Assembly: GCA_002281575.1 (NCBI GenBank)
Contig: NCGN01000002.1
Span: 124,001-188,000 of the forward strand
Length of the DNA stretch: 64,000 nucleotides
Reading direction: 5' to 3'
DNA from: Sphingobacteriia bacterium 28-36-52
Lineage (GTDB): Bacteria > Bacteroidota > Bacteroidia > Chitinophagales > Chitinophagaceae
This document shows positions 25,360 to 37,565 of the stretch, piece by piece. Within the stretch, counting starts at the first letter, position 1, and each line of letters opens with the position of its first letter. A program made the translations under genes and the position numbers. The notes under the pieces were generated by a model. It was not told the origin of the DNA. It was given only the letters and a program-made list of their open reading frames with translations, and did no database searches.

Positions 25360-27333
25360 TTATTTGTAATTACGCTGGGTTGGTTTTATTACTTCGTAGT
25401 TTAATGCTTCTTTGTGTAATTCCCATTGATGTTCACCTTTTAATTCCCAAGCAGAAACATACATATGACCCGCGTCGTCTCTTAACGCTTCTCCTTCTGG
25501 AGTTTGATACTCTTCCCTAAAATGTCCGCCACAACTTTCTTCGCGAGTTAAGGCATCTACACACATTAATTCACCTAATTCAATAAAATCTGCAACACGA
25601 TTGGCTTTATCTAGTTCCGTATTCATTTCGTTTACTTCTCCTGGAATTCTAACGTCGCTCCAAAACTCATTTTTTAAAGCCTGAATTTCTTTGATGGCTT
25701 GTTCTAATCCTTCTTTATTTCTAGCCATGCCACATTTGTCCCACATGATTTTTCCTAAACGCTTGTGGAAGCTCTCCACAGATTGCTTCCCTTTGATATT
25801 CATCAATTGATTGATTCTATCGCTTACATTGTTCTCTGCTTCTTCAAATGCAGGGTGTGTAGTTTCAATGGCTTTGCTATAAATTTCGTCGGCTAAGTTA
25901 TTGCCAAGGGTATAAGGGATTACAAAATATCCATCAGCCAAACCTTGCATTAATGCAGAAGCCCCCAATCGGTTGGCACCGTGGTCACTAAAATTAGCTT
26001 CTCCTAATGCATACAATCCTGGAACGGTTGTTTGCAATTCGTAGTCTACCCATAAACCACCCATCGTGTAGTGAACGGCGGGATAAATGCGCATAGGTAC
26101 TTCGTAAGGATTTTCGCCGGTAATTTTTTCATACATGTCGAAAAGGTTACCATACTTTGCTTTAACTACATCTTTACCCATTGCAATGATTTCTTCTTCA
26201 GATACATTGCTTCTGCCTTGCTTTCCTGCTTCAATTTTACCATATCTCAAAATGGCATCGGCATAGTCTAAGTAAACGGCTTGTTTACTGCTACCTACTC
26301 CGTATCCTGCATCGCAACGTTCTTTAGCAGCTCTTGATGCCACATCTCTTGGTACAAGGTTTCCGAAAGCAGGATATCTTCTCTCTAAATAATAATCTCT
26401 CTCTTCTTCAGGTATATCAGTTGCTTTTCTAGTATCGTTTTGTTTTTTTGGAACCCAAATTCTTCCATCATTTCTCAATGATTCAGACATCAAGGTTAAT
26501 TTACTCTGGTGGTCTCCACTCACTGGAATACAAGTTGGGTGAATTTGCGTAAAACAAGGATTGGCAAAAGCAGCTCCTTTTTTGTGCGCTTTCCATGCAG
26601 CTGTTACATTACTTCCCATTGCGTTGGTAGATAAATAGAATACGTTGCCATATCCACCAGAACACAATAATACAGCGTGTCCAAAATGTCTTTCTAATTT
26701 GCCGCTTACTAAATCACGCGCAATAATTCCTTTTGCTTTACCCTCAATTGTAACTACTTCTAGCATTTCATGTCTGCTGTACATGGTTACATTACCCAAA
26801 GCTACCTGACGCTCTAAAGCTTGGTAAGCTCCAATCAGCAATTGCTGACCAGTTTGACCTGCAGCATAAAATGTTCTTTGAACCTGCGTTCCACCAAATG
26901 AACGGTTACTTAATAATCCGCCATATTCTCTTGCAAATGGAACCCCCTGTGCTACACATTGGTCAATGATATTGGTGCTCACTTCTGCTAGTCTATGCAC
27001 ATTGGCTTCTCTAGCACGGTAGTCTCCTCCTTTAATGGTATCGTAAAAAAGACGAAATACACTGTCTCCATCGTTTTGATAATTTTTTGCCGCATTAATT
27101 CCTCCTTGTGCTGCAATTGAATGCGCACGACGGGGAGAATCTTGAAAACAAAATGCTTTTACTTTATATCCCAACTCACCCAAAGAAGCTGCTGCTGAAG
27201 CACCGGCTAATCCTGTACCTACAACAATCACTTCCAGTTTCCGCTTATTGGCCGGGTTTACCAGTTTGCAATGTCCCTTGTAATCAGCCCACTTATTCTC
27301 TAATGGTCCAGAGGGAATTTTAGCATTTAACAT
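25360..27333 (-). CDS. sdhA: Succinate dehydrogenase/fumarate reductase flavoprotein subunit
   Basis: The 657 residues start the FAD domain with [20 protein letters not shown] at about 35-55. [12 protein letters not shown] is the covalent-flavin His region. Substrate-site motifs are TQIHPTCIP and [10 protein letters not shown]. Length and order match the Bacteroidota and epsilon-type SdhA/FrdA of non-classical (type B) complexes, which oxidise succinate in the citric acid cycle and may also reduce fumarate. The gene lies between sdhC and sdhB. Confidence 0.97.
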   Translation of the reverse strand: MLNAKIPSGPLENKWADYKGHCKLVNPANKRKLEVIVVGTGLAGASAAASLGELGYKVKAFCFQDSPRRAHSIAAQGGINAAKNYQNDGDSVFRLFYDTIKGGDYRAREANVHRLAEVSTNIIDQCVAQGVPFAREYGGLLSNRSFGGTQVQRTFYAAGQTGQQLLIGAYQALERQVALGNVTMYSRHEMLEVVTIEGKAKGIIARDLVSGKLERHFGHAVLLCSGGYGNVFYLSTNAMGSNVTAAWKAHKKGAAFANPCFTQIHPTCIPVSGDHQSKLTLMSESLRNDGRIWVPKKQNDTRKATDIPEEERDYYLERRYPAFGNLVPRDVASRAAKERCDAGYGVGSSKQAVYLDYADAILRYGKIEAGKQGRSNVSEEEIIAMGKDVVKAKYGNLFDMYEKITGENPYEVPMRIYPAVHYTMGGLWVDYELQTTVPGLYALGEANFSDHGANRLGASALMQGLADGYFVIPYTLGNNLADEIYSKAIETTHPAFEEAENNVSDRINQLMNIKGKQSVESFHKRLGKIMWDKCGMARNKEGLEQAIKEIQALKNEFWSDVRIPGEVNEMNTELDKANRVADFIELGELMCVDALTREESCGGHFREEYQTPEGEALRDDAGHMYVSAWELKGEHQWELHKEALNYEVIKPTQRNYK

Positions 27334-27386
27334 AGATCCGAAGGTTTATGATGATTTGAATATACTTTAATGATCACGAATTTGTA

Positions 27387-28088
27387 TTATCCTATCCAGC
27401 CCATTTTAAAACTTACTGGCATTAATATAAATACCAACGCAATAATGATGGAATAGGCGTATCCAATGCTTGTAAGCATAAGGGTGTATCTATTATTGTA
27501 AACCCCTAAGGTTCTGAATGCACTCTGAAAGCCGTGTGCTAGGTGATAAGCCAATGAAATACATCCTGCACTGTAAACGGCTATAATCCACCATTCACTA
27601 AATGTAACTTTCATTAAAGCAAACATATTGTGCATTTCAATTCCGTTATAAGTTACAGGGTCTAATCCTTGGTGAGTAAAACGTGCTGAAACCCAGAAAT
27701 GATAAAGGTGCAAGATTAAAAAGAGTAGAATTAATGTACCCAAAAGCCCCATGCTTCTGCTGTACCATTTGCTGCCATCTTTATATGTTACAGCATAACC
27801 AACTGCTCTTTTTTGTTTATTTTCTAAGGTCAATAAATAACCTTGGTAAATATGTAAAATAATACCCGCAAATAACCCAATCTCCATGATACGGATTAAA
27901 ACAGTTGATCCCATAAAGTGGGCTGCTTTGTTAAACATTGCACCATTTTCTTCAGGGTCAACTAAATCTGCAAAAATGCAGGCATTAATTCCAGCATGTA
28001 CAATTAAAAACAAAACCAATGAAATACCGGTTAGTCCCATAACCAGTTTTTTTCCAACAGACGATGTAAAGACTTGTTTCCAGGTCAT
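27387..28088 (-). CDS. sdhC: Succinate dehydrogenase cytochrome b subunit (type B)
   Basis: This single 233-residue membrane anchor has five helices and replaces the usual SdhC+SdhD pair, the mark of type B complexes that hold two haems b. Conserved His residues are spread over helices I-V (LIVHAGINA, GIILHIYQGY, LHLYHFW, YHLAHGFQ). It reduces menaquinone in the inner membrane. First gene of the operon. Confidence 0.94.
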   Translation of the reverse strand: MTWKQVFTSSVGKKLVMGLTGISLVLFLIVHAGINACIFADLVDPEENGAMFNKAAHFMGSTVLIRIMEIGLFAGIILHIYQGYLLTLENKQKRAVGYAVTYKDGSKWYSRSMGLLGTLILLFLILHLYHFWVSARFTHQGLDPVTYNGIEMHNMFALMKVTFSEWWIIAVYSAGCISLAYHLAHGFQSAFRTLGVYNNRYTLMLTSIGYAYSIIIALVFILMPVSFKMGWIG

Positions 28089-28118
28089 ATAGCAAGATTA
28101 TATTTGGTTAAATCTCCG

Positions 28119-28126
28119 CAAATTTA
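28119..28126 (-). promoter_or_regulatory. Candidate -7 box for sdhCAB
   Basis: The minus strand reads TAAATTTG (TAnnTTTG) 31 bases before the sdhC start, which would give a leader of about 25 bases. The -33 element is not convincing. Confidence 0.38.
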
Positions 28127-28291
28127 ACTCATTTATATATACAATGCCTTAAGACTTTGGTTGCAATAAAATCGTATTTTATTCACCTGTTGAATTTGAT
28201 ATGGTCATTTTTGCAGACTGCTTGAACATTGCTTTCAACCGTTTACATAAAAACAGCTATTATAGCGGATTGATAAACCGTACATTTGGGT

Positions 28292-29539
28292 ATGGTTAAA
28301 TTACTGAGTATTTTATGGAACAGCTTCCGTATGGCTTTACAGGAACTGAGAGTAAATAAGCTAAGGACTTTCTTGTCTTTATTTGGCATAACCATTGGCA
28401 TATTTTGCATAATTGGTGTTTTGGCTACTGTAGACAGTTTAGAAAGAAAAGTTCAAAATGATATTAAGACTTTAGGCAGTAATACTATTTATATAGATAA
28501 ATGGAATTATGGCGGTGGCCCCGATTATCCATGGTGGAAATACATGAAGAGACCCAATGTGAAAATTGAGGAGCTCGACGTAATAAAACAAAAAAGTGAG
28601 CTGGCTTCTTTTGCTGCATTTTTTGTAAGCAGAAATGTAAACTTTAGCTATGCAGACAATATTTTAAGTAATACCAGCTTATACGGCGTTACTCCTGAAT
28701 TCAATAGTATTCAAACCATTGATATTGAACAGGGTCGTTATTTAATAGAATCAGATTTTATACGAGGGGCTGCTGTTGGTATTGTAGGATTCAAAGTGGC
28801 AGAAGAATTGTACGGCAAAGCGGAAAAAGCAGTTGGTAAAGAAATATCTTATGGCGGCAGAAAAATTTATATAGTTGGGGTTATAAAAAAACAAGGGCAA
28901 AGCTTAATTGGAGGCTTTAATTATGATGAATGTACCATTGTTCCATACCGATATTTTGCAAGTGTTTATAGCCCTGAAACCAGCAACCCCAATATTATTG
29001 TTCAAGGTAAACCAAAGATTGCATCGTCTGCATTGCAAGATGAATTGAATGGAGTAATGCGTCAATTGAGAAAATTGAGTCCTACACAAGAAGATAATTT
29101 TACTTGTAACGATGTGGCCATGTTTAGTGAGCAAGTAAATGGATTCTTTGGGCAAGTAACTGCTGGTGGTTGGGCTATTGCTGGATTAAGTTTAATTGTA
29201 GGTGCTTTTGGTGTTGCCAATATTATGTTTGTAACCGTAAGAGAAAGAACAAGCCAAATTGGGCTTAAAAAAGCAATTGGTGCTAAAAAAAGCACCATAC
29301 TAACAGAGTTTCTTCTTGAAAGTGCATTCTTATGTATTATTGGGGGATTAGTAGGGCTAACACTGGTTTGGCTCTTGTCGCTAGTGCTAAGCTCAGTACT
29401 ACCATTCCCCATATATATTGCTCCAAATATTGTTATTCTAGGACTAAGTATTTGTATTGTTTTAGGGGTATTGGCAGGAATTATTCCGGCGTCTATTGCT
29501 GCAAAAATGGATCCAGTGGTTGCCATCAGAACTAAATAG
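28292..29539 (+). CDS. MacB/FtsX-type ABC transporter permease
   Basis: The ATG at 28292 gives 415 residues. One helix near the N-terminus (LRTFLSLFGITIGIFCIIGV) precedes a large periplasmic MacB_PCD domain (about 45-280), then come three helices of the FtsX domain with the coupling motif RERTSQIGLKKAIGAKKSTI. Such permeases work with a LolD/MacB-type ATPase to move lipoproteins, peptides or drugs by mechanotransmission. No ATPase gene is adjacent, so the partner is encoded elsewhere. tsaD begins 12 bases after the stop. Confidence 0.9.
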   Translation: MVKLLSILWNSFRMALQELRVNKLRTFLSLFGITIGIFCIIGVLATVDSLERKVQNDIKTLGSNTIYIDKWNYGGGPDYPWWKYMKRPNVKIEELDVIKQKSELASFAAFFVSRNVNFSYADNILSNTSLYGVTPEFNSIQTIDIEQGRYLIESDFIRGAAVGIVGFKVAEELYGKAEKAVGKEISYGGRKIYIVGVIKKQGQSLIGGFNYDECTIVPYRYFASVYSPETSNPNIIVQGKPKIASSALQDELNGVMRQLRKLSPTQEDNFTCNDVAMFSEQVNGFFGQVTAGGWAIAGLSLIVGAFGVANIMFVTVRERTSQIGLKKAIGAKKSTILTEFLLESAFLCIIGGLVGLTLVWLLSLVLSSVLPFPIYIAPNIVILGLSICIVLGVLAGIIPASIAAKMDPVVAIRTK

Positions 29540-29551
29540 TATTTTTGTTGA

Positions 29552-30547
29552 ATGAGCGTAACTATTTTGGCAATAGAGTCGTCCTGTGATGAAACAGCCG
29601 CAGCAGTATGTAAGGATGGATTGATATTGAGTAATATTATTGCTTCTCAGTCTGTTCACGAAAAATATGGGGGAGTAGTTCCAGAATTGGCTAGTAGGGC
29701 GCATATGCAAAATATTGTTCCAGTGGTAGACCAAGCCATTAAAGATGCGGATATTCATTTATCTGAAATAAATGCCATTGCTTTTACACAAGCCCCAGGA
29801 TTAATAGGAAGTTTATTGGTAGGTACACAGTTTGCAAAATCTTTGTCACTTTCATTACAAGTTCCTTTGATTGGCGTTCACCATATGCAGGCGCATGTAT
29901 TGGCTAATTTAATTCCAACTAATAGACCCAGTTTTCCTTTTTTATGTTTGACGGTAAGTGGAGGCCATACCCAAATTGTGTTGGCTAAGTCTGCATTGGA
30001 ATTAGAAGTGATTGGTGAAACAATTGATGATGCTGCTGGGGAAGCATTTGATAAAACGGCTAAGCTATTGGGCTTGCCTTATCCTGGTGGGCCATTAATT
30101 GATCAATATGCCCAAATAGGAGATCCACTCAAATTTAAATTTGCAGAACCTCAAATTCCAGAACTGAATTTTTCTTTTAGTGGATTAAAAACTTCTGTAT
30201 TGTATTTTTTGCAAAAGCAAACTCCTGAATTTATTCTTGAAAACAGAAATGACCTTTGTGCTTCTATTCAATATACGATTGTACAAATTTTATTAAAGAA
30301 GTTGATCAAAGCGGTGAATCAAACCAATGTGAAGCAAGTATGCATTGCGGGTGGGGTAAGCGCCAATAGTGGACTGCGGAACGGGCTTAAATCATTGGGG
30401 GAGAAAAAAGGTTGGCAAGTATATATTCCTGATTTTAGTTATTGTACCGATAATGCTGCAATGATTGCTATTACTGGATATCATAAGTACTTAAATAATC
30501 AATTTGTGCCTTTATCAGTAAATCCATCTGCTAGGGCAGAGTGGTAG
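29552..30547 (+). CDS. tsaD: tRNA N6-adenosine threonylcarbamoyltransferase
   Basis: The 331 residues begin MSVTILAIESSCDETAAAV, the ASKHA phosphate loop. The metal-binding pair is in VHHMQAH (about 110-116) and the sugar-binding motifs are SGGHTQIVLA and GGVSANSGLR. The enzyme transfers threonylcarbamoyl to A37 of ANN-decoding tRNAs with TsaB, TsaE and TsaC, which are not in this window. Length is normal. Confidence 0.97.
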   Translation: MSVTILAIESSCDETAAAVCKDGLILSNIIASQSVHEKYGGVVPELASRAHMQNIVPVVDQAIKDADIHLSEINAIAFTQAPGLIGSLLVGTQFAKSLSLSLQVPLIGVHHMQAHVLANLIPTNRPSFPFLCLTVSGGHTQIVLAKSALELEVIGETIDDAAGEAFDKTAKLLGLPYPGGPLIDQYAQIGDPLKFKFAEPQIPELNFSFSGLKTSVLYFLQKQTPEFILENRNDLCASIQYTIVQILLKKLIKAVNQTNVKQVCIAGGVSANSGLRNGLKSLGEKKGWQVYIPDFSYCTDNAAMIAITGYHKYLNNQFVPLSVNPSARAEW

Positions 30548-30610
30548 GCAGTTTCACTATTTCCTCTCATTTAAAATTAACCAAATAAAGTTCATCAGCT
30601 GTTAAGCCTT

Positions 30611-32274
<1,664 letters not shown>

Positions 32275-32317
32275 ATAATATTTTTCTTCAGTAACTTACC
32301 GGCACAAAACCTAAGTA

Positions 32318-34870
32318 ATGAAGAAATTTTATTTATTGTTTGCGCTTTTTTTGGTTGGTTATTTTGTTCAGGCCCAAGACCTGTCTTATTATTTGCCTAA
32401 AAATGTAGTGTATAATACTGCAATACCTACTCCCGCCAATATTATTGGGCATGAAGTAGGAGAATGGCATGTTACACATGACCGACTGGTACAGTATGCA
32501 AAAACAGTAGATCAAGCTTCAGATAGAGTGGTTTTAAGGCCATTGGGTTTAACCAATGAAGGGCGTCAACAATTGGCTTTGATTATAACATCAGCCGAAA
32601 ATCATCAAAAATTAGAACAGATAAGGCAACAACACCTTGCATTGTCTAATCCAGATAAGTCTGGTTCATTAAATACAGATGATATGCCTGTTGTGGTTTG
32701 GATGGGCTATAGTATACATGGCAATGAAAGTAGTGGTGCAAATGCTTCTTTATTAGCTATGTACTATTTAGCCGCAGCACAAGGAAATGAAGTAGATGAA
32801 TTGCTAAAAAACACGGTAATTATTTTAGATCCTTCTTTTAATCCGGATGGATTAAACCGATTTGCTAGTTGGGTAAATATGCACAAGAGTTTTACCCCTG
32901 TTGCAGATCCGAACGCAAGAGAGTTTAATGAAGTTTGGCCAGGTGGAAGATTCAATCATTATTGGTTCGATTTAAACCGCGATTGGTTGCCAGCCCAACA
33001 CAAGGAAAGTAGAAATAGGTTGTCATTATACCATCAATGGAAACCCAATATTTTAACCGATCACCACGAAATGGGAAGCAACTCTTCTTTCTTTTTTCAG
33101 CCCGGTGTTCCATCAAGAGTAAACCCTAATACACCTGCTAAAAATCAAGAATTAACAGCAGCAATTGGTAACTACCATGCTAAATTTCTAGACAGTATTG
33201 GTTCTATGTATTTTACGAAAGAGGGGTACGATGATTTTTATTACGGGAAAGGCTCTACTTATCCTGATATTAATGGTGCTGTAGGTATTTTATTTGAGCA
33301 AGCAAGTAGTCGTGGACATTTACAAGAAACAGCGAATGGATTGCTAAGTTTTCCTTTTACTATTCGCAACCAGTTTACTACTACTTTGTCTACATTGGCA
33401 GCTGCTAATGGACTTAGAAAACAAATGTTGAATTATCAGCGTTCTTTCTTTAAAGAGACCATTAAAGAGGCTGAAGGTTTTCCAGTGAAAGCCTTTGTTA
33501 TTGGGGATGCTCAGGATAAGGCTAAGACCAATATTTTTATTGAAATGCTTTTAAGGCATGAAGTGGATATTTATCCATTACAATCAGAAATGGCTATTGA
33601 TGGTAAAACCTTCAAGCCAGGTTCGGCGTTTGTGATTCCAACAGCCCAAAAGCAATTTAAGATAATTAAAACAGTTTTTGAAAAGACCTTTAATTACAAA
33701 GACAGTTTATTCTACGACGTTACAGCTTGGACGATGCCTTTGGCATTTGGATTACCCTATGCAGAAATTAAAACGCCTATTTCAATTAATAATGTAAAGC
33801 TTGCATCAATTGAGTCATTAAAATCAACTTTACATGGCTCAAAAAATGCCTATGCTTATGCTATTAAATGGAATGAATACTACAGTCCTAAAGTATTGTT
33901 TAGGCTTCAAGCAAAAGGGATTAAAACAAAAGTAGCTACTAAGGTATTTAAGATGCTAATTAATAATAAATTAGAGGCATTTGATTATGGCACTATTGTA
34001 ATACCATCAAGTTTACAATCAATAGGCGGTGATGCACTTGAATTAGTTATTAAAAATGCCATTGCCGAAACTGGCGTAGATGCTTATGCATTACCTTCCG
34101 GATTTTCTGCAGATGGAATTGACATTGGTAGCAATAGTTTTGTTCATTTAAAGATGCCTTCAGTAATGATGTTTGGAGGTGTTGGAACCAGCGCAACTGA
34201 TGTAGGAGAAATTTGGCATATGATGGATACTAGATTTAATGTACCTGTAAGCATAGTAGATGTGGATCGATTTGCTTCAATTAATGCCGATAAATACAAT
34301 GTTATCATCATGGCTTCGGGTGCTTATAATAATTTGAACAAGAGCGCTCAAGAGAAACTAAAAGATTGGATAGGAGCTGGGGGAACTTTAATTGCTACAG
34401 AAGATGCTACCAAATGGCTTTCTACAAATGGGTTCACCAAAACAATTTTTAAATCGGGTGAAGACAAAAGAGATACGACTTTGCAACTGCCTTATTTTTT
34501 ACGTTCAGATGAAACCAGAGCAAAAGATATGGCGGGCTCTTTGTTTGAGGCAAAAGTAGATTTAACTCATCCATTAGGATACGGATATAGCAATTCTTCT
34601 GTAACCATATTTAAGTCGAATACTTTATTTATGGACAAAAACAATGGCGCATATGATTCTCCCGTTATGTATACAGATCAACCATTACAGAGTGGTTATT
34701 TATATAGAGGGTATAAAAATGTAGTAAAAAATACGGCAGCAATTAATGTAGATAATGTAGGAAGGGGTAGGGTAATCTCAATGGTAGACAACTTGAATTT
34801 CAGAGCATTTTGGTTAGGAACTTCTAAAATGTTTATGAATGCGATTTATTTTGGAAATTTAATTAGATAG
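32318..34870 (+). CDS. Exported M14 zinc carboxypeptidase family protein
   Basis: The 850 residues begin with a signal peptide (MKKFYLLFALFLVGYFVQAQ). The M14 domain spans about 45-370: zinc ligands in the HxxE motif SIHGNESSGANAS, the third His in LTDHHEMGSNSS, and a likely catalytic Glu in GILFEQASSRG. The rest (about 390-850) looks like a glutamine-amidotransferase-like fold (YNVIIMASGAYNNL, GAGGTLIATEDAT), as in many long Bacteroidota M14 proteins. It probably acts on peptides or wall fragments in the periplasm. An L,D-transpeptidase gene follows 6 bases later, which supports a wall-related role. Confidence 0.92.
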   Translation: MKKFYLLFALFLVGYFVQAQDLSYYLPKNVVYNTAIPTPANIIGHEVGEWHVTHDRLVQYAKTVDQASDRVVLRPLGLTNEGRQQLALIITSAENHQKLEQIRQQHLALSNPDKSGSLNTDDMPVVVWMGYSIHGNESSGANASLLAMYYLAAAQGNEVDELLKNTVIILDPSFNPDGLNRFASWVNMHKSFTPVADPNAREFNEVWPGGRFNHYWFDLNRDWLPAQHKESRNRLSLYHQWKPNILTDHHEMGSNSSFFFQPGVPSRVNPNTPAKNQELTAAIGNYHAKFLDSIGSMYFTKEGYDDFYYGKGSTYPDINGAVGILFEQASSRGHLQETANGLLSFPFTIRNQFTTTLSTLAAANGLRKQMLNYQRSFFKETIKEAEGFPVKAFVIGDAQDKAKTNIFIEMLLRHEVDIYPLQSEMAIDGKTFKPGSAFVIPTAQKQFKIIKTVFEKTFNYKDSLFYDVTAWTMPLAFGLPYAEIKTPISINNVKLASIESLKSTLHGSKNAYAYAIKWNEYYSPKVLFRLQAKGIKTKVATKVFKMLINNKLEAFDYGTIVIPSSLQSIGGDALELVIKNAIAETGVDAYALPSGFSADGIDIGSNSFVHLKMPSVMMFGGVGTSATDVGEIWHMMDTRFNVPVSIVDVDRFASINADKYNVIIMASGAYNNLNKSAQEKLKDWIGAGGTLIATEDATKWLSTNGFTKTIFKSGEDKRDTTLQLPYFLRSDETRAKDMAGSLFEAKVDLTHPLGYGYSNSSVTIFKSNTLFMDKNNGAYDSPVMYTDQPLQSGYLYRGYKNVVKNTAAINVDNVGRGRVISMVDNLNFRAFWLGTSKMFMNAIYFGNLIR

Positions 34871-34876
34871 CATACT

Positions 34877-35629
34877 ATGCAATATTTTTTCAAACTGTTT
34901 CTATTCTTTTTACTCTTTTCGGGCAAAAAGCAGAACGCATTTGCTCAATCTGGTTTAACAAAAAAAGAGCAATTGGCTTTTGATAAACGAGAAAAGCAAT
35001 TAAAAAAACAATTTGCACAAGCATCGCTTAATTGGCCTGCAAAGCAATTGTATATAAGAAGCTTTAAGCAAGATGGACAGTTGGAAATATGGGTAAGAAA
35101 TACAATGACCGAGCCATTTACGTTATTTAAAACATATAATGTGTGCGCCTTATCGGGTAAACTAGGGCCCAAAAGAAAAGAAGGCGATTTGCAAGTGCCA
35201 GAAGGGTTTTATTACATCAATGAATTTAATCCAAATAGCGATTATCATTTTTCATTAGGAATTAATTACCCTAATCAAAGTGATTTATATTTTACTGATA
35301 GTAAAGCTCCTGGGGGAGATATTTATATACATGGTAAATGTGCAACAGTTGGTTGTATTCCTATTTTGAATAATCCAATAGAGGAATTGTATGTATTAGC
35401 TAATATTGTTCGTAAACAAGGTCAAGACTTTATTCCTGTGCACATTTTTCCTGTTAGATTCACCAATGAAAATTCATTTAAGGTATTGCAAACTCATACT
35501 GCTCAAAACAATTTCTACCAAGATTTTGCCAATCAACTAAAAGAAGTTTTTGATTATTTTGAACAATACAAACAATTACCCATTGTTGGAATTAATGAAA
35601 AAGGGGTATATAAAGTGATTGCTAGATAA
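34877..35629 (+). CDS. Exported L,D-transpeptidase family protein (YkuD domain)
   Basis: The 250 residues start with a signal peptide (hydrophobic to about residue 23). The YkuD fold at about 75-190 has the active-site motif IHGKCATVGCIPI with His, Gly and the catalytic Cys. VPEGFYYINEFNP matches the usual strand before it. Such enzymes form 3-3 wall cross-links or attach proteins to peptidoglycan. It lies directly after the M14 carboxypeptidase gene, probably in one transcript; carboxypeptidases can supply tetrapeptide stems for L,D-transpeptidases, a link I infer here. Confidence 0.9.
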   Translation: MQYFFKLFLFFLLFSGKKQNAFAQSGLTKKEQLAFDKREKQLKKQFAQASLNWPAKQLYIRSFKQDGQLEIWVRNTMTEPFTLFKTYNVCALSGKLGPKRKEGDLQVPEGFYYINEFNPNSDYHFSLGINYPNQSDLYFTDSKAPGGDIYIHGKCATVGCIPILNNPIEELYVLANIVRKQGQDFIPVHIFPVRFTNENSFKVLQTHTAQNNFYQDFANQLKEVFDYFEQYKQLPIVGINEKGVYKVIAR

Positions 35630-35720
35630 GTTTATATCCGATTATTTTGTACTTTGCGACTAATTTATTATCCATTTAGCCGCTGGAAACCAATTGGTTT
35701 AATGTTCAATTATTGCATTC

Positions 35721-37559
35721 ATGAAGCGGGCAAAACTTTCTTTTTCAAATATCATATTAATTATAGCGTGCTTAGTAGTCGTGGTTTCCATTCTCTTTTT
35801 GAATGTAATTAACACTCGAAATATTATCACTTTAAAAAATTCAATAGACACGCTCAGTATTGAAAATAAGAATATCAGTATTCTTAGAACAACTAGTGAT
35901 GAGATATTAGAAGCCGAGTTGGTATTTTCACGCTTTACTCAAACAGGAGAAGTTTCATTAAGTAAACTTTCTGCAATGTCTATTGATAAAGCAATAGAGC
36001 ACTTAAAAGTGTTGAAAATGGAAAGTGATAGTGGTAGAGCTACCCAAATAACCATACTACTAAATAAGGAGCAATCATTGCCAAAAATAATTGTTGAATT
36101 TGAACAGCTTTCCAATCGTTTAAAAGAGAATAAGGTAGATTTAAGGAATAAGAGTGAAGTTGATTCTTTAGGTAAATCATTAACAAAATATAATCAACAA
36201 TTAAAAACTGTTTTAATAAAAGAAGATGCTTTTAGAGAGAACTTAAATGCAACTATTTTTAAAAATGCAGTGACAGGTACAGATGTTATTCAAAAATTCT
36301 TTTGGGTTTCACTCTTAATCATTTTATTTATTGTAGGAGTTTTAGTTTACAATATTTATAAAATGATAAACTATGAGAACGAAATATTGGAGGCAAGAGA
36401 AAGGGCGCTAAAGTTGGCCCAGGTTAAGAGCAGATTCTTGAGCAATATGAGTCATGAGATTCGTTCACCGCTCACCGCTATCATGGGATTCACTGAAATA
36501 ATTGATAAAATTGAAAAGGATGATGAAAAGAAAAACTATTTACACGCAATCAAAACATCATCAGAACATTTGCTATCTACAGTAAATGATGTACTCGACT
36601 TTTCAAAATTAGACGCTGGGAAACTAAAATTAGAGAAACAGCCTTTTCATATTGCTTCAGCTATTGAAGAAGTAGCATTTGCTCTTTCTTCAACTAGTGC
36701 AGCAAAAAAAGGTATTGAAGTTAATAGCGTTATTGAATTAGATAAAAACCTTGCGGTAAAAGGAGATTTATTTAGGCTCAAGCAGATTTTATATAATTTA
36801 TTGAGTAATGCCATCAAGTTTACCGAAAAAGGAAGTGTAACAATCATTGCCAATATTTCTGGGAAAACAGATAAGCAAGTAATGATAAAAATTGCTGTAG
36901 CTGATACTGGTATTGGGATACCCAATGATCAAATTAAAACTGTATTTGAAGAGTTTACCCAAGTAACTAACAATAGTACTAGTAAAGATACTCGAAGAGC
37001 AATAAAAGGAACTGGTCTTGGTTTATCTATTTGTAAAATGTTGGTAGAACTACAAGGAGGTACCATTGGTGTAGAAAGCAAATTAAATCAAGGATCTGTT
37101 TTTACCTTTGCCATTCCATATGAAGTTGCAAGCGCCAAAGTAGAGAACGAAAAAGAGTTAACAGCAATGAATCCAATTTCTTCGTCCCTGAAAGATAAGC
37201 GAGTTTTAGTTATTGAAGATAATGACGTAAATATCATGTTGCTGACTATGTTATTAAAGAAAGTGGGTATTATTTATGATATTGCAAAAGATGGAGAAAT
37301 TGGGCTGCAGTTATTTAAAGACAATCAATACGATATTATTTTAACTGATATAAATGTGCCCAAATTAACTGGCGATGAAATTGCCATCCTTGTTAGACAA
37401 TTTACCGATGAGTCAAAACGAAACATACCAATAATTGGCTTAACTGCAACAATTGTTCAAGATGATTTGGATGAATACATCAGTTCTGGTATAAATGAAG
37501 TGCTGGTTAAACCCTTTAAACAAGATGAGCTTTATGCCACAATTGAAAAATATCTTTAA
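35721..37559 (+). CDS. Hybrid sensor histidine kinase/response regulator
   Basis: The 612 residues have helices at about 7-29 and 193-215 around a helical periplasmic sensor (CHASE3-like in length), then HisKA with H245 in FLSNMSHEIRSPLTAIMGF, HATPase_c (NLLSNAIKFT, DTGIGIP, GTGLGLSICK) and a C-terminal receiver from about 490 with phospho-acceptor D543 in ILTDINVPKLTGDE and Lys in LVKPF. No DNA-binding output is present, so the phosphate must pass to another protein. It is convergent with the aspartate kinase gene. Confidence 0.95.
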   Translation: MKRAKLSFSNIILIIACLVVVVSILFLNVINTRNIITLKNSIDTLSIENKNISILRTTSDEILEAELVFSRFTQTGEVSLSKLSAMSIDKAIEHLKVLKMESDSGRATQITILLNKEQSLPKIIVEFEQLSNRLKENKVDLRNKSEVDSLGKSLTKYNQQLKTVLIKEDAFRENLNATIFKNAVTGTDVIQKFFWVSLLIILFIVGVLVYNIYKMINYENEILEARERALKLAQVKSRFLSNMSHEIRSPLTAIMGFTEIIDKIEKDDEKKNYLHAIKTSSEHLLSTVNDVLDFSKLDAGKLKLEKQPFHIASAIEEVAFALSSTSAAKKGIEVNSVIELDKNLAVKGDLFRLKQILYNLLSNAIKFTEKGSVTIIANISGKTDKQVMIKIAVADTGIGIPNDQIKTVFEEFTQVTNNSTSKDTRRAIKGTGLGLSICKMLVELQGGTIGVESKLNQGSVFTFAIPYEVASAKVENEKELTAMNPISSSLKDKRVLVIEDNDVNIMLLTMLLKKVGIIYDIAKDGEIGLQLFKDNQYDIILTDINVPKLTGDEIAILVRQFTDESKRNIPIIGLTATIVQDDLDEYISSGINEVLVKPFKQDELYATIEKYL

Positions 37560-37565
37560 ATGGTA

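Noticed and set aside
29062..29526. A 154-residue open frame on the minus strand inside the ABC permease gene
   Set aside because: It lies wholly antisense to a well-supported FtsX-type permease; its sequence is rich in Pro/Ser/Ile as expected from reverse reading and has no family motif.
29540..29547. TATTTTTG just before tsaD as a promoter for leaderless tsaD mRNA
   Set aside because: A -7 match is present, but it is only 4 bases before the ATG with no -33 element, and chance matches are common in A+T-rich DNA.
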